Below are positions 11,458 through 19,985 of a stretch of DNA of 64,000 bases, piece by piece. The DNA is from Methylobacterium sp. NMS14P (GTDB taxonomy: Bacteria > Pseudomonadota > Alphaproteobacteria > Rhizobiales > Beijerinckiaceae): assembly GCF_028583545.1 (NCBI RefSeq), contig NZ_CP087106.1:3704501-3768500 (forward strand), read 5' to 3'. A program made the position numbers and the translations under genes. The first letter of the stretch is position 1. Each line of letters opens with the position of its first letter. Below the pieces are notes generated by a model. It was not told where the DNA came from. It was given only the letters and a program-made list of their open reading frames with translations, and did not search any database.

Positions 11458-12219
11458 TCAGAACTGCACGCCGCGGGTCAGGCTGCCGTCGACCACGAGG
11501 TTGGTGCCGGTGATGAAGCTGGCGGCCGGACTGGCCAGGAAGACGGCCGCGCGCGCCACCTCCTCGGGCCGCGCCATCCGGCCGGTCGGGTTCAGCCGCA
11601 GCGCCTCGGCGAACAGCGCCGGGTTGCCGGTCTCGATCTGGTGCCAGACGCCGCCCGCGAAGTAGGTGTTGCCGGGCGAGACCGAGTTGGCGCGGATGTT
11701 CCGGGGCGCGAGCTGGAAGGCCAGCCCCTGCGCGTAGTGGATCAGCGCCGCCTTGAAGGCGCCGTAGGGACCGGCCGCGAAGTCGATCTCGCGCCCGGAG
11801 ACGCTGGAGATGACGACGATCGCGCCGGCCCCGGAGCGCTCGAGGAACGGCATCGCCGCATCGACCGCCGTGACCGTGCCCATCATGTCGACGGCGAAGC
11901 CGCTCCGCCACGCCGCCTCGTCGCTGCCGACCGCGAGGGCGCTCACGTTCGGCACCACGACGTCGAGGCCGCCGAGCTCCTCCGCGGCCTCGGCGACCCA
12001 GCCGCGCAGGGCGGCGGAGTCGGCCACGTCGACGGCGCGCCCGGTCGCCGCCACGCCCCTGCCGCGCAGGTCCGCCACCTTGGCGGCGACCTCCGCGGCG
12101 TTACGGGCGCAGAAGGCGACCGCCGCCCCCTCGTCTGCCAGCAGGTCGACGATCGCCCCGCCGATGCCCTTCGTGCCGCCGGTCACCAGTGCCCGGCGGC
12201 CCCTGAGGCCGAGATCCAT
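11458..12219 (-). CDS. SDR family NAD(P)-dependent oxidoreductase
   Basis: A 253-residue short-chain dehydrogenase. The nucleotide-binding glycine motif VTGGTKGIGGAI begins near residue 13. CARNAAEV follows the second strand, and the catalytic Ser-Tyr-Lys set is in VVISSVSGRE and GPYGAFKAALIHYA. The C-terminal TGTNLVVDGSLTRGVQF is typical of the beta-ketoacyl reductase-like branch. It is the last gene of the leftward amide operon, 21 bases after the formamidase stop. Its role in amide use is not obvious; it may process a carbonyl compound derived from an N-substituted amide. Confidence 0.88.
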   Translation of the reverse strand: MDLGLRGRRALVTGGTKGIGGAIVDLLADEGAAVAFCARNAAEVAAKVADLRGRGVAATGRAVDVADSAALRGWVAEAAEELGGLDVVVPNVSALAVGSDEAAWRSGFAVDMMGTVTAVDAAMPFLERSGAGAIVVISSVSGREIDFAAGPYGAFKAALIHYAQGLAFQLAPRNIRANSVSPGNTYFAGGVWHQIETGNPALFAEALRLNPTGRMARPEEVARAAVFLASPAASFITGTNLVVDGSLTRGVQF

Positions 12220-12240
12220 GCCATCCTCCTCCGTCGCCGA

Positions 12241-13233
12241 TCAGGCGTGGGCGATCGCTTTCGTGATCGAGGCGCCGAGCGTGTATTTCGGATCGACCAT
12301 GTTGCCGAGCCGCACGCGCCCGCACTGCGTGAGCAGCATGTAGGCGTCGATCTCGTCGAAGCCGAAATCGGCCGCGAGCCAGCGGATCAGCTCCCGGTAG
12401 GCGATGCGCGCGGCGTCCTCCATCGGGCGGGACGAGCCGATCGTCATGTAGAAGTCTTCGGTCTCGAGCCGCGGCCAGCGGAAGGTCCAGCCCTTGATCA
12501 GGTCGATCTGCACCGTCGTGTGGGTCGGGTGCTCCACCGCGACGCCGCAGAGCTCGCCGTCGCCCTGCGCGGCGTGGCAGTCGCCGAGGTAGAGGAGCGC
12601 GCCCTTCGCATTCACCGGCAGGTAGATCACCGCGCCGACGCCCACGTCCGGCAGGTCCATGTTGCCGCCGTAATAGTCCGGCTGCAGCGAGGAGATCGCC
12701 TCGATCTCCGGCGAGGTGCCGATCGTGCCGATGAACGGCTGGTAGGGCAGCGTGATCCGGTCGTTCCAGCGCACGCCGTTCTCGGCCGTGACCTCGAGCT
12801 TGCGCACCCGCTCGGGGAGCGGCGGATTGAGGAGCGCGGTGTCGCCGGTGGCGACGAGGCCGCCGAATTCCGGCATGATCAGCGTCGTGCCGCAGGGCTG
12901 CGGGCCGCGCGGCCGGATCGAGCGGATCGCCACCGCGAGGCAGTCGCCCTTCTCGGCGCCGTTGACGTAGATCGGCCCGTTCTGCGGGTTGAGGTAGGGG
13001 AAGTTCAGGATCTGCGTCGGGCTGTCGGTCTCGTGGCGGATCTTGCCCTCGAAGGCGTCGTGGGTCTCGACGGTGACGACGGCGCCGGGATCGACGGTCA
13101 GCACCGGCTCGGCGAAGGGGCCGTAGACGTAGTGGTAGCGGCCCTGCTCGGCCTCGGTGATCGTGTGCTCCCGGCCGGGCTTGCCGCCGGCGACGCCCTT
13201 GCGGGCCATGATGGACTGGTCGAGCCACTGCAT
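12241..13233 (-). CDS. fmdA: Formamidase/acetamidase family amidohydrolase
   Basis: A 330-residue enzyme of the FmdA_AmdA family, which hydrolyses formamide or acetamide to ammonia and the acid. Family blocks are visible: FEGKIRHETDSPTQILNFPY, NPQNGPIYVNGAEKGDCLAV, the aspartate-histidine motif YLGDCHAAQGDGELCGVAVE, and MEDAARIAYRELIRWL. It follows the amide-type ABC ATPase by 33 bases inside the operon headed by AmiC- and AmiR-like regulators, which strongly supports a short-chain amide substrate. Whether formamide, acetamide or a longer amide is preferred cannot be told from sequence. Confidence 0.88.
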   Translation of the reverse strand: MQWLDQSIMARKGVAGGKPGREHTITEAEQGRYHYVYGPFAEPVLTVDPGAVVTVETHDAFEGKIRHETDSPTQILNFPYLNPQNGPIYVNGAEKGDCLAVAIRSIRPRGPQPCGTTLIMPEFGGLVATGDTALLNPPLPERVRKLEVTAENGVRWNDRITLPYQPFIGTIGTSPEIEAISSLQPDYYGGNMDLPDVGVGAVIYLPVNAKGALLYLGDCHAAQGDGELCGVAVEHPTHTTVQIDLIKGWTFRWPRLETEDFYMTIGSSRPMEDAARIAYRELIRWLAADFGFDEIDAYMLLTQCGRVRLGNMVDPKYTLGASITKAIAHA

Positions 13234-13266
13234 GGTCGTCTCTCCCTGGGTTGTCGGACTGAGGTG

Positions 13267-13977
13267 TCAGACGGCGAGGTGGCGCCGCACGAGGTCGCGG
13301 TCGTCGAGGTCCCGGGCCGTCAGCGCCGCGACGATCCGGCCCTTGTCCATGACGTAGCTGCGCTGGGCCATGGCGCGGATCAGGTCGAGGTTCTGCTCCA
13401 CGAACACGATCGTCACCCCGGTGCGCTTGTTGAGATCGACCAGGGTGCGGCCGATCTGCTGCACCACCGAGGGCTGGATGCCCTCGGAGGGCTCGTCGAG
13501 GAGGATCAGCGCGGGCCCGCCGACGAGGACGCGGCCGATGGCGAGCTGCTGCTGCTGCCCGCCCGAGAGCGTCCCCGCCCGCTGCCCGCGCCGCTCCCGC
13601 AGGATCGGGAACGGCCCGAAGGCGCGCTCGTAATCCGGCCGCTCGCCCTTCGGCAGCAGCGAGGCCCCGACCGTCAGGTTGTCGGCGACGCTCATGCGCG
13701 GGAAGACGTCGCGGCCCTGGGGCACGTAGCCGATGCCCAGGCGAGCGCGCCGGTGGGCGGCCATCCCCTCGACGGCCGCGCCTCGGAACGCGATGCCGCC
13801 CGCGGAGGCGGGCAAGAGCCCGACGAGGCTACGCATCAGCGTCGACTTGCCGACGCCGTTGCGGCCGATCACCGCCACGATCTCGCCGGGCCGGACCGCG
13901 AGGTCGACGCCCTGCAGCACGGGCTTGCCGCCGTAGCCGGCCCGCAGGCCGGTCGTCTCGAGGAGCGGTTCAGGCAT
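13267..13977 (-). CDS. Amide/urea-type ABC transporter ATPase (LivF/UrtE-like)
   Basis: A 236-residue ATPase of the branched-chain/urea family. Walker A GRNGVGKST is near residue 38, the signature is LSGGQQQQLAIGRVL, and Walker B is LILLDEPSEGIQPSVV. The phrase SEGIQPSVVQQIG is characteristic of UrtE-like members. The ATG at 13977 lies inside the last codons of the LivG-like gene (8-base overlap); longer starts run only through the other gene's reading space. It pairs with the next ATPase to power uptake of amides or urea. Confidence 0.92.
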   Translation of the reverse strand: MPEPLLETTGLRAGYGGKPVLQGVDLAVRPGEIVAVIGRNGVGKSTLMRSLVGLLPASAGGIAFRGAAVEGMAAHRRARLGIGYVPQGRDVFPRMSVADNLTVGASLLPKGERPDYERAFGPFPILRERRGQRAGTLSGGQQQQLAIGRVLVGGPALILLDEPSEGIQPSVVQQIGRTLVDLNKRTGVTIVFVEQNLDLIRAMAQRSYVMDKGRIVAALTARDLDDRDLVRRHLAV

Positions 13978-14716
13978 CGGCGACGCTCCGCAGCGGCGGC
14001 GCGTCCGCCTCCCCGAGGTAGATCGCGGCGACCCGCTCGTCCGCGATGATCGCGTCGGTGGTGCCCTGAGCGAAGATGCGCCCGACATGGAGCACGGTCA
14101 CCCGCTGGGCGATCTGCCGGACGAAGGCCATGTCGTGCTCGATGGCCAGCACCGCGACGCCGTCGCGGTTGAGCGCCTGCACCATCGCGCCGGTGGCGAA
14201 GGTCTCGTCCGGCGACATCCCGGCAGTGGGCTCGTCGAGGAGGAGCAGGCGCGGCTTGAGGCTGATCGCCATGCCGATCTCCAGCCACTGCTTCTGCCCG
14301 TGGCTGAGGTTGCCGGCGCGGTCGGAGGCCGCCGCGGTGAGGTTGAGGAATGCGAGCAGCCGGCGGATCTCGGCGCCGAGCGAGGCGCCCTCGAGATGGT
14401 GCTGCAGGGCGATCTCCAGGTTGTGCGCCACCGACAGGCTCGGGAAGATGCCCGGCACCTGGAACTTGACGCTCATGCCCCGCCGGATCCGCGCGAAGGG
14501 CTTGAGCGCGGTGATGTCCTCGCCGGCGTAGAGGATCTGCCCCCGCTCCGGCGCGTACTCGCCGAGCAGCAGGCGGAAGAACGTGCTCTTGCCGGCGCCG
14601 TTCGGCCCGATCAGGCAGTGGATCTCCCCCGCCGCCAGGGCGAAGTCGACGTCGTTGGTGACGTGCAGTCCGCCGAAATGCTTGCTGAGCGCGCGGGTCT
14701 CGAGGAGCGGGGTCAT
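13970..14716 (-). CDS. Amide/urea-type ABC transporter ATPase (LivG/UrtD-like)
   Basis: A 248-residue ATPase. Walker A GPNGAGKST is near residue 37, the Q-loop region reads KFQVPGIFPSLSVAHNLEIA, the signature is LSHGQKQWLEIGMAI and Walker B is LLLLDEPTAGMSPDET. The LSHGQKQWLEIGMAI motif is the pattern seen in UrtD. The start overlaps the LivM stop by four bases (ATGA). It forms the ATPase pair with the LivF-like protein. Confidence 0.93.
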   Translation of the reverse strand: MTPLLETRALSKHFGGLHVTNDVDFALAAGEIHCLIGPNGAGKSTFFRLLLGEYAPERGQILYAGEDITALKPFARIRRGMSVKFQVPGIFPSLSVAHNLEIALQHHLEGASLGAEIRRLLAFLNLTAAASDRAGNLSHGQKQWLEIGMAISLKPRLLLLDEPTAGMSPDETFATGAMVQALNRDGVAVLAIEHDMAFVRQIAQRVTVLHVGRIFAQGTTDAIIADERVAAIYLGEADAPPLRSVADA

Positions 14717-15789
14717 CGGCCCGCCTCCCGGCGGCGCAGGCGGCCGAGCCCGCGCATGGCCGCCACCACGAGGCCGTCGGGCGCCGCCAGCACCACCACC
14801 ACGAGGAGCAGGCCCATCACCACCAAGGCGTACTGGCTGCCGTAGATCGTCAGCGCCTGGAAGCCGCCGAGGACCAGGAGCGTGCCGACGAGCGTGGCCG
14901 TCAGGTCACCGCGGCCGCCGACCGCGACCCAGATCACCGGGAGCGCGGCGGCGGTGAGCCCCATGCTGGAGGGCGTGATGTACTGACCCCAGGCGGTGTA
15001 GAGGGTGCCGCTCAGCCCCGCGAGGGCCGAGCCGATCACGAAGGCGGCGAGCTGGTAGCGCCGCACGTCGTAGCCGAGCATCTCGGCCCGTTCCGGGTTC
15101 TCGCGGATCGCCACCAGCACGTTGCCGAACCGGGCGTTCACCAGGATGCGCAGCGCGAGGTAGACGACGATCAGGAGAGCCAGCAGCCCGTAGTAGAGGG
15201 CGACGTCGGGAAACAGCACGACGTCACCGTCGAACCACGGCACGGTCAGGGGCGGCATGCCGCTCATGCCGTTGTAGCCGTTGAGGCGCGCCGCCCCGAT
15301 CTTCCATTCCGGGCCGGCGGTCTGCGCCATGAAGCGCTCCAGGGCGAGCGTCACCGACAGGGTGATGATGCCGAGGAAGACGCCGCCGATCCGGCCGAAG
15401 AACAGGAAGTAGCCGAGGAGCGCCGCCATCACGGCCGAGAGCGCCACCGCCAGCACCACGGCCGCCAGGGTGAAGCCGTAGGCGGCGCCGACGTTCAGGG
15501 TGAGCACGCCGTAGGCGTAGCCGGAGAGGCCGAAGAAGGCGGTCTGGCCGAAGCTGAGCGCGCCACCGTAGCCCCAGATCAGGCACAGGCCGAGCGCCAT
15601 GAACACCCAGCAGAAGAAGTACGCCGTGTTGCCGACCGTGTAGCCGTCCGCGAACCACGGGTAGGCCACCGCGGCGGCGACCGCGAACGCGAAGGCGGTC
15701 CAGAAGGCCGGGCCGCGCCCCAGGGTCTGCGGGCCCTCGAGGCGCCGGAGCAGGGTCATCGCCGGAAGCATCGCCGAGGTCATCGCCAT
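14713..15789 (-). CDS. Amide/urea-type ABC transporter permease (LivM/UrtC-like)
   Basis: A 358-residue inner-membrane permease with about ten hydrophobic segments. Family motifs include LIWGYGGALSFGQTAFFGLS near the first third and the cytoplasmic loop VAIRENPERAEMLGYDVRRY that contacts the ATPase, followed by LSGTLYTAWGQYITPSSMGL. These match LivM/UrtC. It begins 4 bases after the LivH stop and overlaps the LivG start. It forms the channel with the LivH-like protein. Confidence 0.93.
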   Translation of the reverse strand: MAMTSAMLPAMTLLRRLEGPQTLGRGPAFWTAFAFAVAAAVAYPWFADGYTVGNTAYFFCWVFMALGLCLIWGYGGALSFGQTAFFGLSGYAYGVLTLNVGAAYGFTLAAVVLAVALSAVMAALLGYFLFFGRIGGVFLGIITLSVTLALERFMAQTAGPEWKIGAARLNGYNGMSGMPPLTVPWFDGDVVLFPDVALYYGLLALLIVVYLALRILVNARFGNVLVAIRENPERAEMLGYDVRRYQLAAFVIGSALAGLSGTLYTAWGQYITPSSMGLTAAALPVIWVAVGGRGDLTATLVGTLLVLGGFQALTIYGSQYALVVMGLLLVVVVLAAPDGLVVAAMRGLGRLRRREAGR

Positions 15790-15793
15790 GGCC

Positions 15794-16666
15794 TCAGGCC
15801 CGCTCGCGCAGGATCAGGCCCGAGATGCCCCGCGGCAGCACCCGGATCACCAGGATCACCGCGACGAGGAGGCCGATCTGTCCGAAGAGCTGGCCCTGCC
15901 ACGTCGTGAGCAGCGCCCGCACGGTGCCCAGCACGAGCGCCGCCGGCGCCGTGCCGAGGAAGATGTCGGCGCCGCCGACCACCACGGTGACGAAGGCCTC
16001 CATGATGAAGGTCGTCCCCATGGTCGGCACGATGGTCATGGTCGGCGCGTAGAGCCCGCCCGCGAGGCCCGCCAGCGCCGCGCCGAGGCCGAAGGTCAGG
16101 GCGTAGACCGTGCGGGTGTCGACCCCGAGGGCCTCGGCCATGTGCGGCACCTGGATGGTGGCGCGGGCGAGCGTCCCGAAGCGGGTGGCGTTGAAGGCGA
16201 GGTAGAGCCCGGCCAGCACCGCCACGGCGGCGACCATCAGCACCACGCGGTAGGTCGAGTAGGAGTAGCCGCCGACCGTGAAGCTGCCGAGCGGCGTGCC
16301 GATCCCCGGCATGCTGGAGCCCAGCAGGATCAGCGTGCCCTGCGTCGCCGCGAGGCTGATGCCCCAGGTCGCCACGATCGTGTCGAGGGGCCGACCGTAG
16401 AGGTGGCGGATGACGAGGCGCTCCATCACCATGCCGACGGCGCCGGCCGCGAGCGCGCCGGCCAGGATGCCCAGCGGCAGCGGCAGCCCGGCCCGCGTGG
16501 TCGCCGCCGTGACGTAGGCGCCGCACATGATCAGTTCGCCGTGCGCGAGGTTGATCACGCCCATCATGCCGAACACCACCGCGAGGCCGCAGGCGGAGAG
16601 GACCAGGAACGAGAACGCGTCGCCGATCTGGTAGAGGAACGTGAAGGCGTGGGTCAGCAGATCCAT
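15794..16666 (-). CDS. Amide/urea-type ABC transporter permease (LivH/UrtB-like)
   Basis: A 290-residue permease. The conserved GLAVVFGMMGVINLAHGELIMCG block occurs near residues 27-50, shown in part by MGVINLAHGE, with RLVIRHLYGRPLDTIVATWG and the C-terminal TAPAALVLGTVRALLT. NLAHGE is the hallmark of LivH/UrtB. The ATG at 16666 starts the homology; the frame is open further upstream only as antisense-free shadow. It lies 104 bases after the binding-protein gene, with a stem-loop in that gap. Confidence 0.92.
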   Translation of the reverse strand: MDLLTHAFTFLYQIGDAFSFLVLSACGLAVVFGMMGVINLAHGELIMCGAYVTAATTRAGLPLPLGILAGALAAGAVGMVMERLVIRHLYGRPLDTIVATWGISLAATQGTLILLGSSMPGIGTPLGSFTVGGYSYSTYRVVLMVAAVAVLAGLYLAFNATRFGTLARATIQVPHMAEALGVDTRTVYALTFGLGAALAGLAGGLYAPTMTIVPTMGTTFIMEAFVTVVVGGADIFLGTAPAALVLGTVRALLTTWQGQLFGQIGLLVAVILVIRVLPRGISGLILRERA

Positions 16667-16694
16667 CCGGAGGCCCGATCGTGATGGCTTGTGG

Positions 16695-16714
16695 GCCGGG
16701 GCCTCGGCCCCGGC
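16695..16714 (-). other. Intercistronic stem-loop between binding-protein and permease genes
   Basis: A perfect 9-base inverted repeat (GCCGGGGCC and GGCCCCGGC) with a 2-base spacer sits in the 104-base gap between the binding-protein stop (16771) and the LivH-like start (16666). There is no following T-run. Such hairpins often protect the upstream message or attenuate downstream reading, so that the binding protein outnumbers the permeases; that role is inferred here. Confidence 0.6.
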
Positions 16715-16770
16715 GATGTCGCGTCGACTCCGGCCCGGGGCCGCGGCGCGCGGGAACCCGTCCCGGCAGC

Positions 16771-18021
16771 TCAGGGCTTCGGCGGGTTGCTCGGTGTGTA
16801 CTGCGCCATCGGATCCTTCTTGGTCAGGTCGCAGCCGGCCTTCCCGAGCCAGTAGGGCTGGATGCCGTCCCAGGTCTTCGGGAAGGAGATCGCGTGCTTC
16901 TCGTCGACCTTCGCGAGGTAGATCGTGTGGGAGGCGTGCTGGCTCTTCGGGTCGATGCAGACCTTGCCCTCCGGCGCGTCCACGCAGACATCGCCCGCCG
17001 CGATGACCTTGCGCAGGTCGGCGCGCTTGGTCGAGCCGTTCGCCCGCTCGACCATCTGCTTGTAGAGGTAGACCGCGAGGTAGGAGTTCTCGGCCTCCTG
17101 GTTGACGTAGGGCTCGTTCGGGAATTTCGCCTTCCACTTGGCCAGGAAAGCCTTGCTCGACGGGCTGTCGACCTCCTCGATGTAGTTCGTGGTCACGTAC
17201 ATGTTGGCGAGGCTCGGCGGCTGGAAGCGCTTGTGCTCGTAGCCCTGGCCGATATTGACCGAGGAGCCCATCGGCACCTTCAGGTTCGCGGCCGCCGCCT
17301 GCTCGTAGTAGGAGGCCTGCGCGGTGCCGACGAGCAGCGTCATCAGGATGTCGGGCTTGGCCTTCTGGATGTTCTGGATCGTCTGCGAGAACTGCGACAC
17401 GCCGAGGGGGATGAACTCCTCCCCGACCATCTCGCCGCCGTTCTCCTTGACGATGTTGCGCACCCACTCGGCCGAGATCTGACCGAAATTGTAGTCGGCC
17501 GCGATCGTGTAGACCCGCTTGCCGAACTTCTCCATCATCCACGGGATCAGCGTCGAGAATTGCTGCTCCGGCACCGCGCCGGTGACGATCATGTGGCCGT
17601 CGCAGACGCCGCCCTCGTACTGGTTGTTGTAGAAAGCGAAGCCGTCGAGCTGGTCGACGATCGGCCGGTAGGCCTCGCGGGACGCGCTGGAGAAGCCCGC
17701 GAAGACGGCGTTGACCTTGTCGCGCTGGAGCACCCGGCGCATGAATTCCTGATAGCGCGTGTTGTCGGACTGCGTGTCGTAGATCACGAGTTCCAGCTTG
17801 CGCCCGGCGATACCGCCCGCGGCGTTGATCTCGTCCGCGGCGAGCTGGATGCCGTGGACCTTGCCGATGGTGGCGACGGCGAAGTCGCCGGACTGGTCCT
17901 CGAGGACGCCGAGCTTGATCGGGTCTGCGGCGCGGGCCGCGGGGGCGGCCAGGGATGCGCCCGCGAGCAGGGCGGCCGCGAGGGCGGGCAGTCGGGATCC
18001 GCGGGGCGTTCTCGGCATCAT
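16771..18021 (-). CDS. Periplasmic short-chain amide/urea-binding protein of ABC transporter (FmdD/UrtA-like)
   Basis: A 416-residue solute-binding protein of the branched-chain/amide family. A signal peptide runs through LAAALLAGASLAAPAARAA, after which the mature domain begins DPIKLGVLEDQSGDFAVATI. YNNQYEGGVCDGHMIVTGAV and AADYNFGQISAEWVRNIVKE are typical of the amide/urea-binding branch. Late cysteines (GDVCVDAPEGKVCIDP) may form a disulfide. The two ATGs at 18021 and 18018 are alternative starts. It lies 32 bases after the AmiR-like gene and would deliver amides to the permeases downstream. Confidence 0.92.
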   Translation of the reverse strand: MMPRTPRGSRLPALAAALLAGASLAAPAARAADPIKLGVLEDQSGDFAVATIGKVHGIQLAADEINAAGGIAGRKLELVIYDTQSDNTRYQEFMRRVLQRDKVNAVFAGFSSASREAYRPIVDQLDGFAFYNNQYEGGVCDGHMIVTGAVPEQQFSTLIPWMMEKFGKRVYTIAADYNFGQISAEWVRNIVKENGGEMVGEEFIPLGVSQFSQTIQNIQKAKPDILMTLLVGTAQASYYEQAAAANLKVPMGSSVNIGQGYEHKRFQPPSLANMYVTTNYIEEVDSPSSKAFLAKWKAKFPNEPYVNQEAENSYLAVYLYKQMVERANGSTKRADLRKVIAAGDVCVDAPEGKVCIDPKSQHASHTIYLAKVDEKHAISFPKTWDGIQPYWLGKAGCDLTKKDPMAQYTPSNPPKP

Positions 18022-18053
18022 GGCGTCCTCGTCTTCGGGATGGCGACAGAGCT

Positions 18054-18695
18054 TCAGGATCGGGCGTGCCGCGGCGACGCGGCCGGCGCCGCGACGGACG
18101 GACGGGCGCGCACGAGCGCCTCGCAGTAGGCTTCGAGGGGCTGGCGGGCGCGCATGGCGTCGCGGCGGAGAGTCTCGTAGGCCGCGTCGTCGTCGACGCC
18201 GTGCTCCTGCATCAGCCGGAGGATCGCCTTGACGACGTGGCGCCGGCCGCGGCGCCGCTCCTCGTGGCGGGCCAGGCGCTCCTCGAGCAGGCGGCGCCGG
18301 TTGTGCTCGTTCACCGCGAGGAACAGGGCCGCGTAGACCGAGGCGCCGTGGATCGGCTTGCGCAGGAGGCCGGTGGCGCCGAGCTGGAGCAGCCCCTTGA
18401 GGCGGCTCGGCGCCTCGACGCCCACCAGCCCGACCACCGGGACCGGCGGCAGGTCGGGGACGGCGCTCGCCGCGAGGCCCGGCAGCGGCAGGTCGCCGTC
18501 GACGATGACGATGTGGTGCTCGGGATCGAGGATCTCGAAATCGAGCCACGGCGCCTCGCCGGCCGGGACGACCGAGGCCACGGTGAGCCCGAGCTTCATC
18601 AGGGTGCCCGCCAGGACGTCCGTGGCGGTGCTCGGCGGGGCGATCAGCAGGGCCTGCGCGCCGCTGAAATTCTGGATCAGCCGGGGCGTCGTCAT
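18054..18695 (-). CDS. amiR: AmiR-like ANTAR-domain transcription antiterminator
   Basis: A 213-residue RNA-binding regulator. The N-terminal two thirds is a pseudo-receiver domain (HHIVIVDGDLPLPG, VPVVGLVGVEAPSRL, GATGLLRKPIHG). A charged coiled coil follows (LEERLARHEERRRGRR), and then a three-helix ANTAR domain with VVKAILRLMQEHGVDDDAAY and LRRDAMRARQPLEAYCEALV. ANTAR proteins of the AmiR/NasR type bind paired hexaloop hairpins in nascent leader RNA and prevent termination. Its ATG overlaps the amiC stop by four bases, so sensor and effector are made together. It is expected to act on the leader at 19864-19948. Confidence 0.9.
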   Translation of the reverse strand: MTTPRLIQNFSGAQALLIAPPSTATDVLAGTLMKLGLTVASVVPAGEAPWLDFEILDPEHHIVIVDGDLPLPGLAASAVPDLPPVPVVGLVGVEAPSRLKGLLQLGATGLLRKPIHGASVYAALFLAVNEHNRRRLLEERLARHEERRRGRRHVVKAILRLMQEHGVDDDAAYETLRRDAMRARQPLEAYCEALVRARPSVAAPAASPRHARS

Positions 18696-19846
18696 GGCAC
18701 CACCCGCAGGCGCGGGCGCCGGCTCACCGGCACGACGCGCGGATCGCTGCGCACGAGGTAGGGGTCCGGCGCGACCGGCTCCTCGGCCTCCGCCACGATG
18801 GTGAAGCGGGCCGCCGCCGTCGAGAGGCCGATCCGGGGCGTCAGGCAGGCATGGAGCGTCGTCTCGTCGAGGCGCACCGGCCCCTGGGGCGCCTCGAACC
18901 CGTCCGCGCAGGCCGCCCGGCGCACCGTCGCGGCGTCCTCGGTCCCGGCCCGCACCAGCGCCCGCGCCAGGAGATGCACCGCGATGTACGAGGATTCGGC
19001 ATCCGCCGAGGGGGTCGGCCCGTCGGGGAAGCGCGCCGCGTAGGCCGCCATGAAGGCGCGGTTGCGGGGCGTGTCGATCGACGTGAAGTAGACGCTGGAC
19101 GACAGGTGGCCGTCGACCGCCTCCGGTCCGATCGCCTCGAGTTCCGGCTCGGCGAGGCTGCAGCTCGCCACCGGCATGGTCTGCGCCTGGTCGATGCCGC
19201 GCGCCGCGCAGGCGCTCCGGAAGTCGCGGAAGAACCGGTACGCCGAGATCCCGATCAGCGTGTTGAAGACGAAGTCCGGCCTCGCGGCCAGGATCGCCTC
19301 GATCACCTGAGCGAAGGCGGTCTCGCCCACCGCGAGGTAGCGCTCGCCCGCGACCCCGCCGCCGGCGAGCGCCAGCGTCTCGCGCAGGATGCGGTTGTTC
19401 TCCCAGGCCCAGATGTAGTTGGAGCCGACGCAGAAGGCCGTGCGGCCGCCGCGGGCGAGCAGGTGCCGCACCAGCGGGACGATGTGCTGATTCGGCGCCG
19501 CACCGGTGTAGACCACGTTCGCCGAGGTCTCGAAGCCTTCGTAGTGCGATGGGTACCAGAGCAGGGCATCCCGCTTCTCGAAGATCGGAATGATCTCCTT
19601 GCGGCTCGACGAAGTGTAGCAGCCAACGACGTGACGGATCCCCGCGTCGAGGAGCTGCTCGGCCCCGGCGACGTAGCCCGCGAGGGCGCCGTGCGGATCG
19701 CAGATCACCGGCTCGAGGACGCAGTCGCCCCGCACGTTCACCTCCTCGACCGCGAGGCGCGCGCCGTTCAGCATCGCCCGCCCGACGAGACCGTAGGGTC
19801 CGTCCGCGGAGAACAGGATGCCGACGCGGTGATGGCTGAGGCCCAT
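18692..19846 (-). CDS. amiC: AmiC-like cytosolic amide sensor / negative regulator
   Basis: A 384-residue protein with the periplasmic-binding fold of the amide/urea family but no signal peptide: it opens MGLSHHRVGILFSADGPYGL and goes straight into the fold. Family blocks are GCYTSSSRKEIIPIFEKRDA, LLWYPSHYEGFETSANVVYT and VGSNYIWAWENNRI. In Pseudomonas, AmiC holds the antiterminator AmiR inactive and releases it when an amide binds. The gene is first in the operon, starts 18 bases after a leader terminator, and is followed by the AmiR-like gene with a four-base overlap. Inducer identity is inferred to be a short amide from the formamidase downstream. Confidence 0.88.
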   Translation of the reverse strand: MGLSHHRVGILFSADGPYGLVGRAMLNGARLAVEEVNVRGDCVLEPVICDPHGALAGYVAGAEQLLDAGIRHVVGCYTSSSRKEIIPIFEKRDALLWYPSHYEGFETSANVVYTGAAPNQHIVPLVRHLLARGGRTAFCVGSNYIWAWENNRILRETLALAGGGVAGERYLAVGETAFAQVIEAILAARPDFVFNTLIGISAYRFFRDFRSACAARGIDQAQTMPVASCSLAEPELEAIGPEAVDGHLSSSVYFTSIDTPRNRAFMAAYAARFPDGPTPSADAESSYIAVHLLARALVRAGTEDAATVRRAACADGFEAPQGPVRLDETTLHACLTPRIGLSTAAARFTIVAEAEEPVAPDPYLVRSDPRVVPVSRRPRLRVVP

Positions 19847-19863
19847 GCAATCCTTCAGAACGC

Positions 19864-19894
19864 AAAAAGCCCGCCAGTGCGGAGCACTGCGGGC
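19864..19894 (-). terminator. Leader intrinsic terminator upstream of amiC
   Basis: On the minus strand an 11-base GC-rich arm (GCCCGCAGTGC) pairs with GCACTGGCGGGC, with one bulged G and a TCC loop, and is followed by TTTTT. This is a textbook intrinsic terminator placed 18 bases before the amiC start codon, inside the leader rather than after a gene. It would stop transcription of the amide operon unless antiterminated. Confidence 0.85.
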
Positions 19895-19903
19895 GGCATC
19901 GCC
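19892..19903 (-). promoter_or_regulatory. Candidate second ANTAR hairpin (P2) overlapping the terminator
   Basis: On the minus strand GGCG-ATGC-CGCC can fold as a 4-base stem; opened by one pair it is a hexaloop GATGCC, which has G at position 4 but not A at position 1. Its 3' arm shares three bases with the 5' arm of the terminator, so the two structures compete, as expected for an ANTAR antiterminator. The match to consensus is only partial. Confidence 0.35.
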
Positions 19904-19934
19904 GAGAAAGATATAGACGTATTGGCGCGAAACT

Positions 19935-19948
19935 GGGCAGCTTTGCCC
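19935..19948 (-). promoter_or_regulatory. Candidate ANTAR recognition hairpin (P1) in amide operon leader
   Basis: On the minus strand GGGC-AAAGCT-GCCC forms a 4-base stem with a 6-base loop carrying A at position 1 and G at position 4, the hallmark of ANTAR-protein RNA targets. Longer flanking arms GGCGCG (19949-19954) and CGCGCC (19924-19929) could extend the stem. It sits upstream of the leader terminator and downstream of a TTGACA element. Confidence 0.55.
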
Positions 19949-19985
19949 CGCGCCTGAAAACTAGGCTCCTCGGTAATGGCCCCTG

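Noticed and set aside
11395..14049. An 884-codon frame antisense to the SDR, formamidase and LivF genes
   Set aside because: Same cause; it crosses three convincing genes and has no family resemblance.
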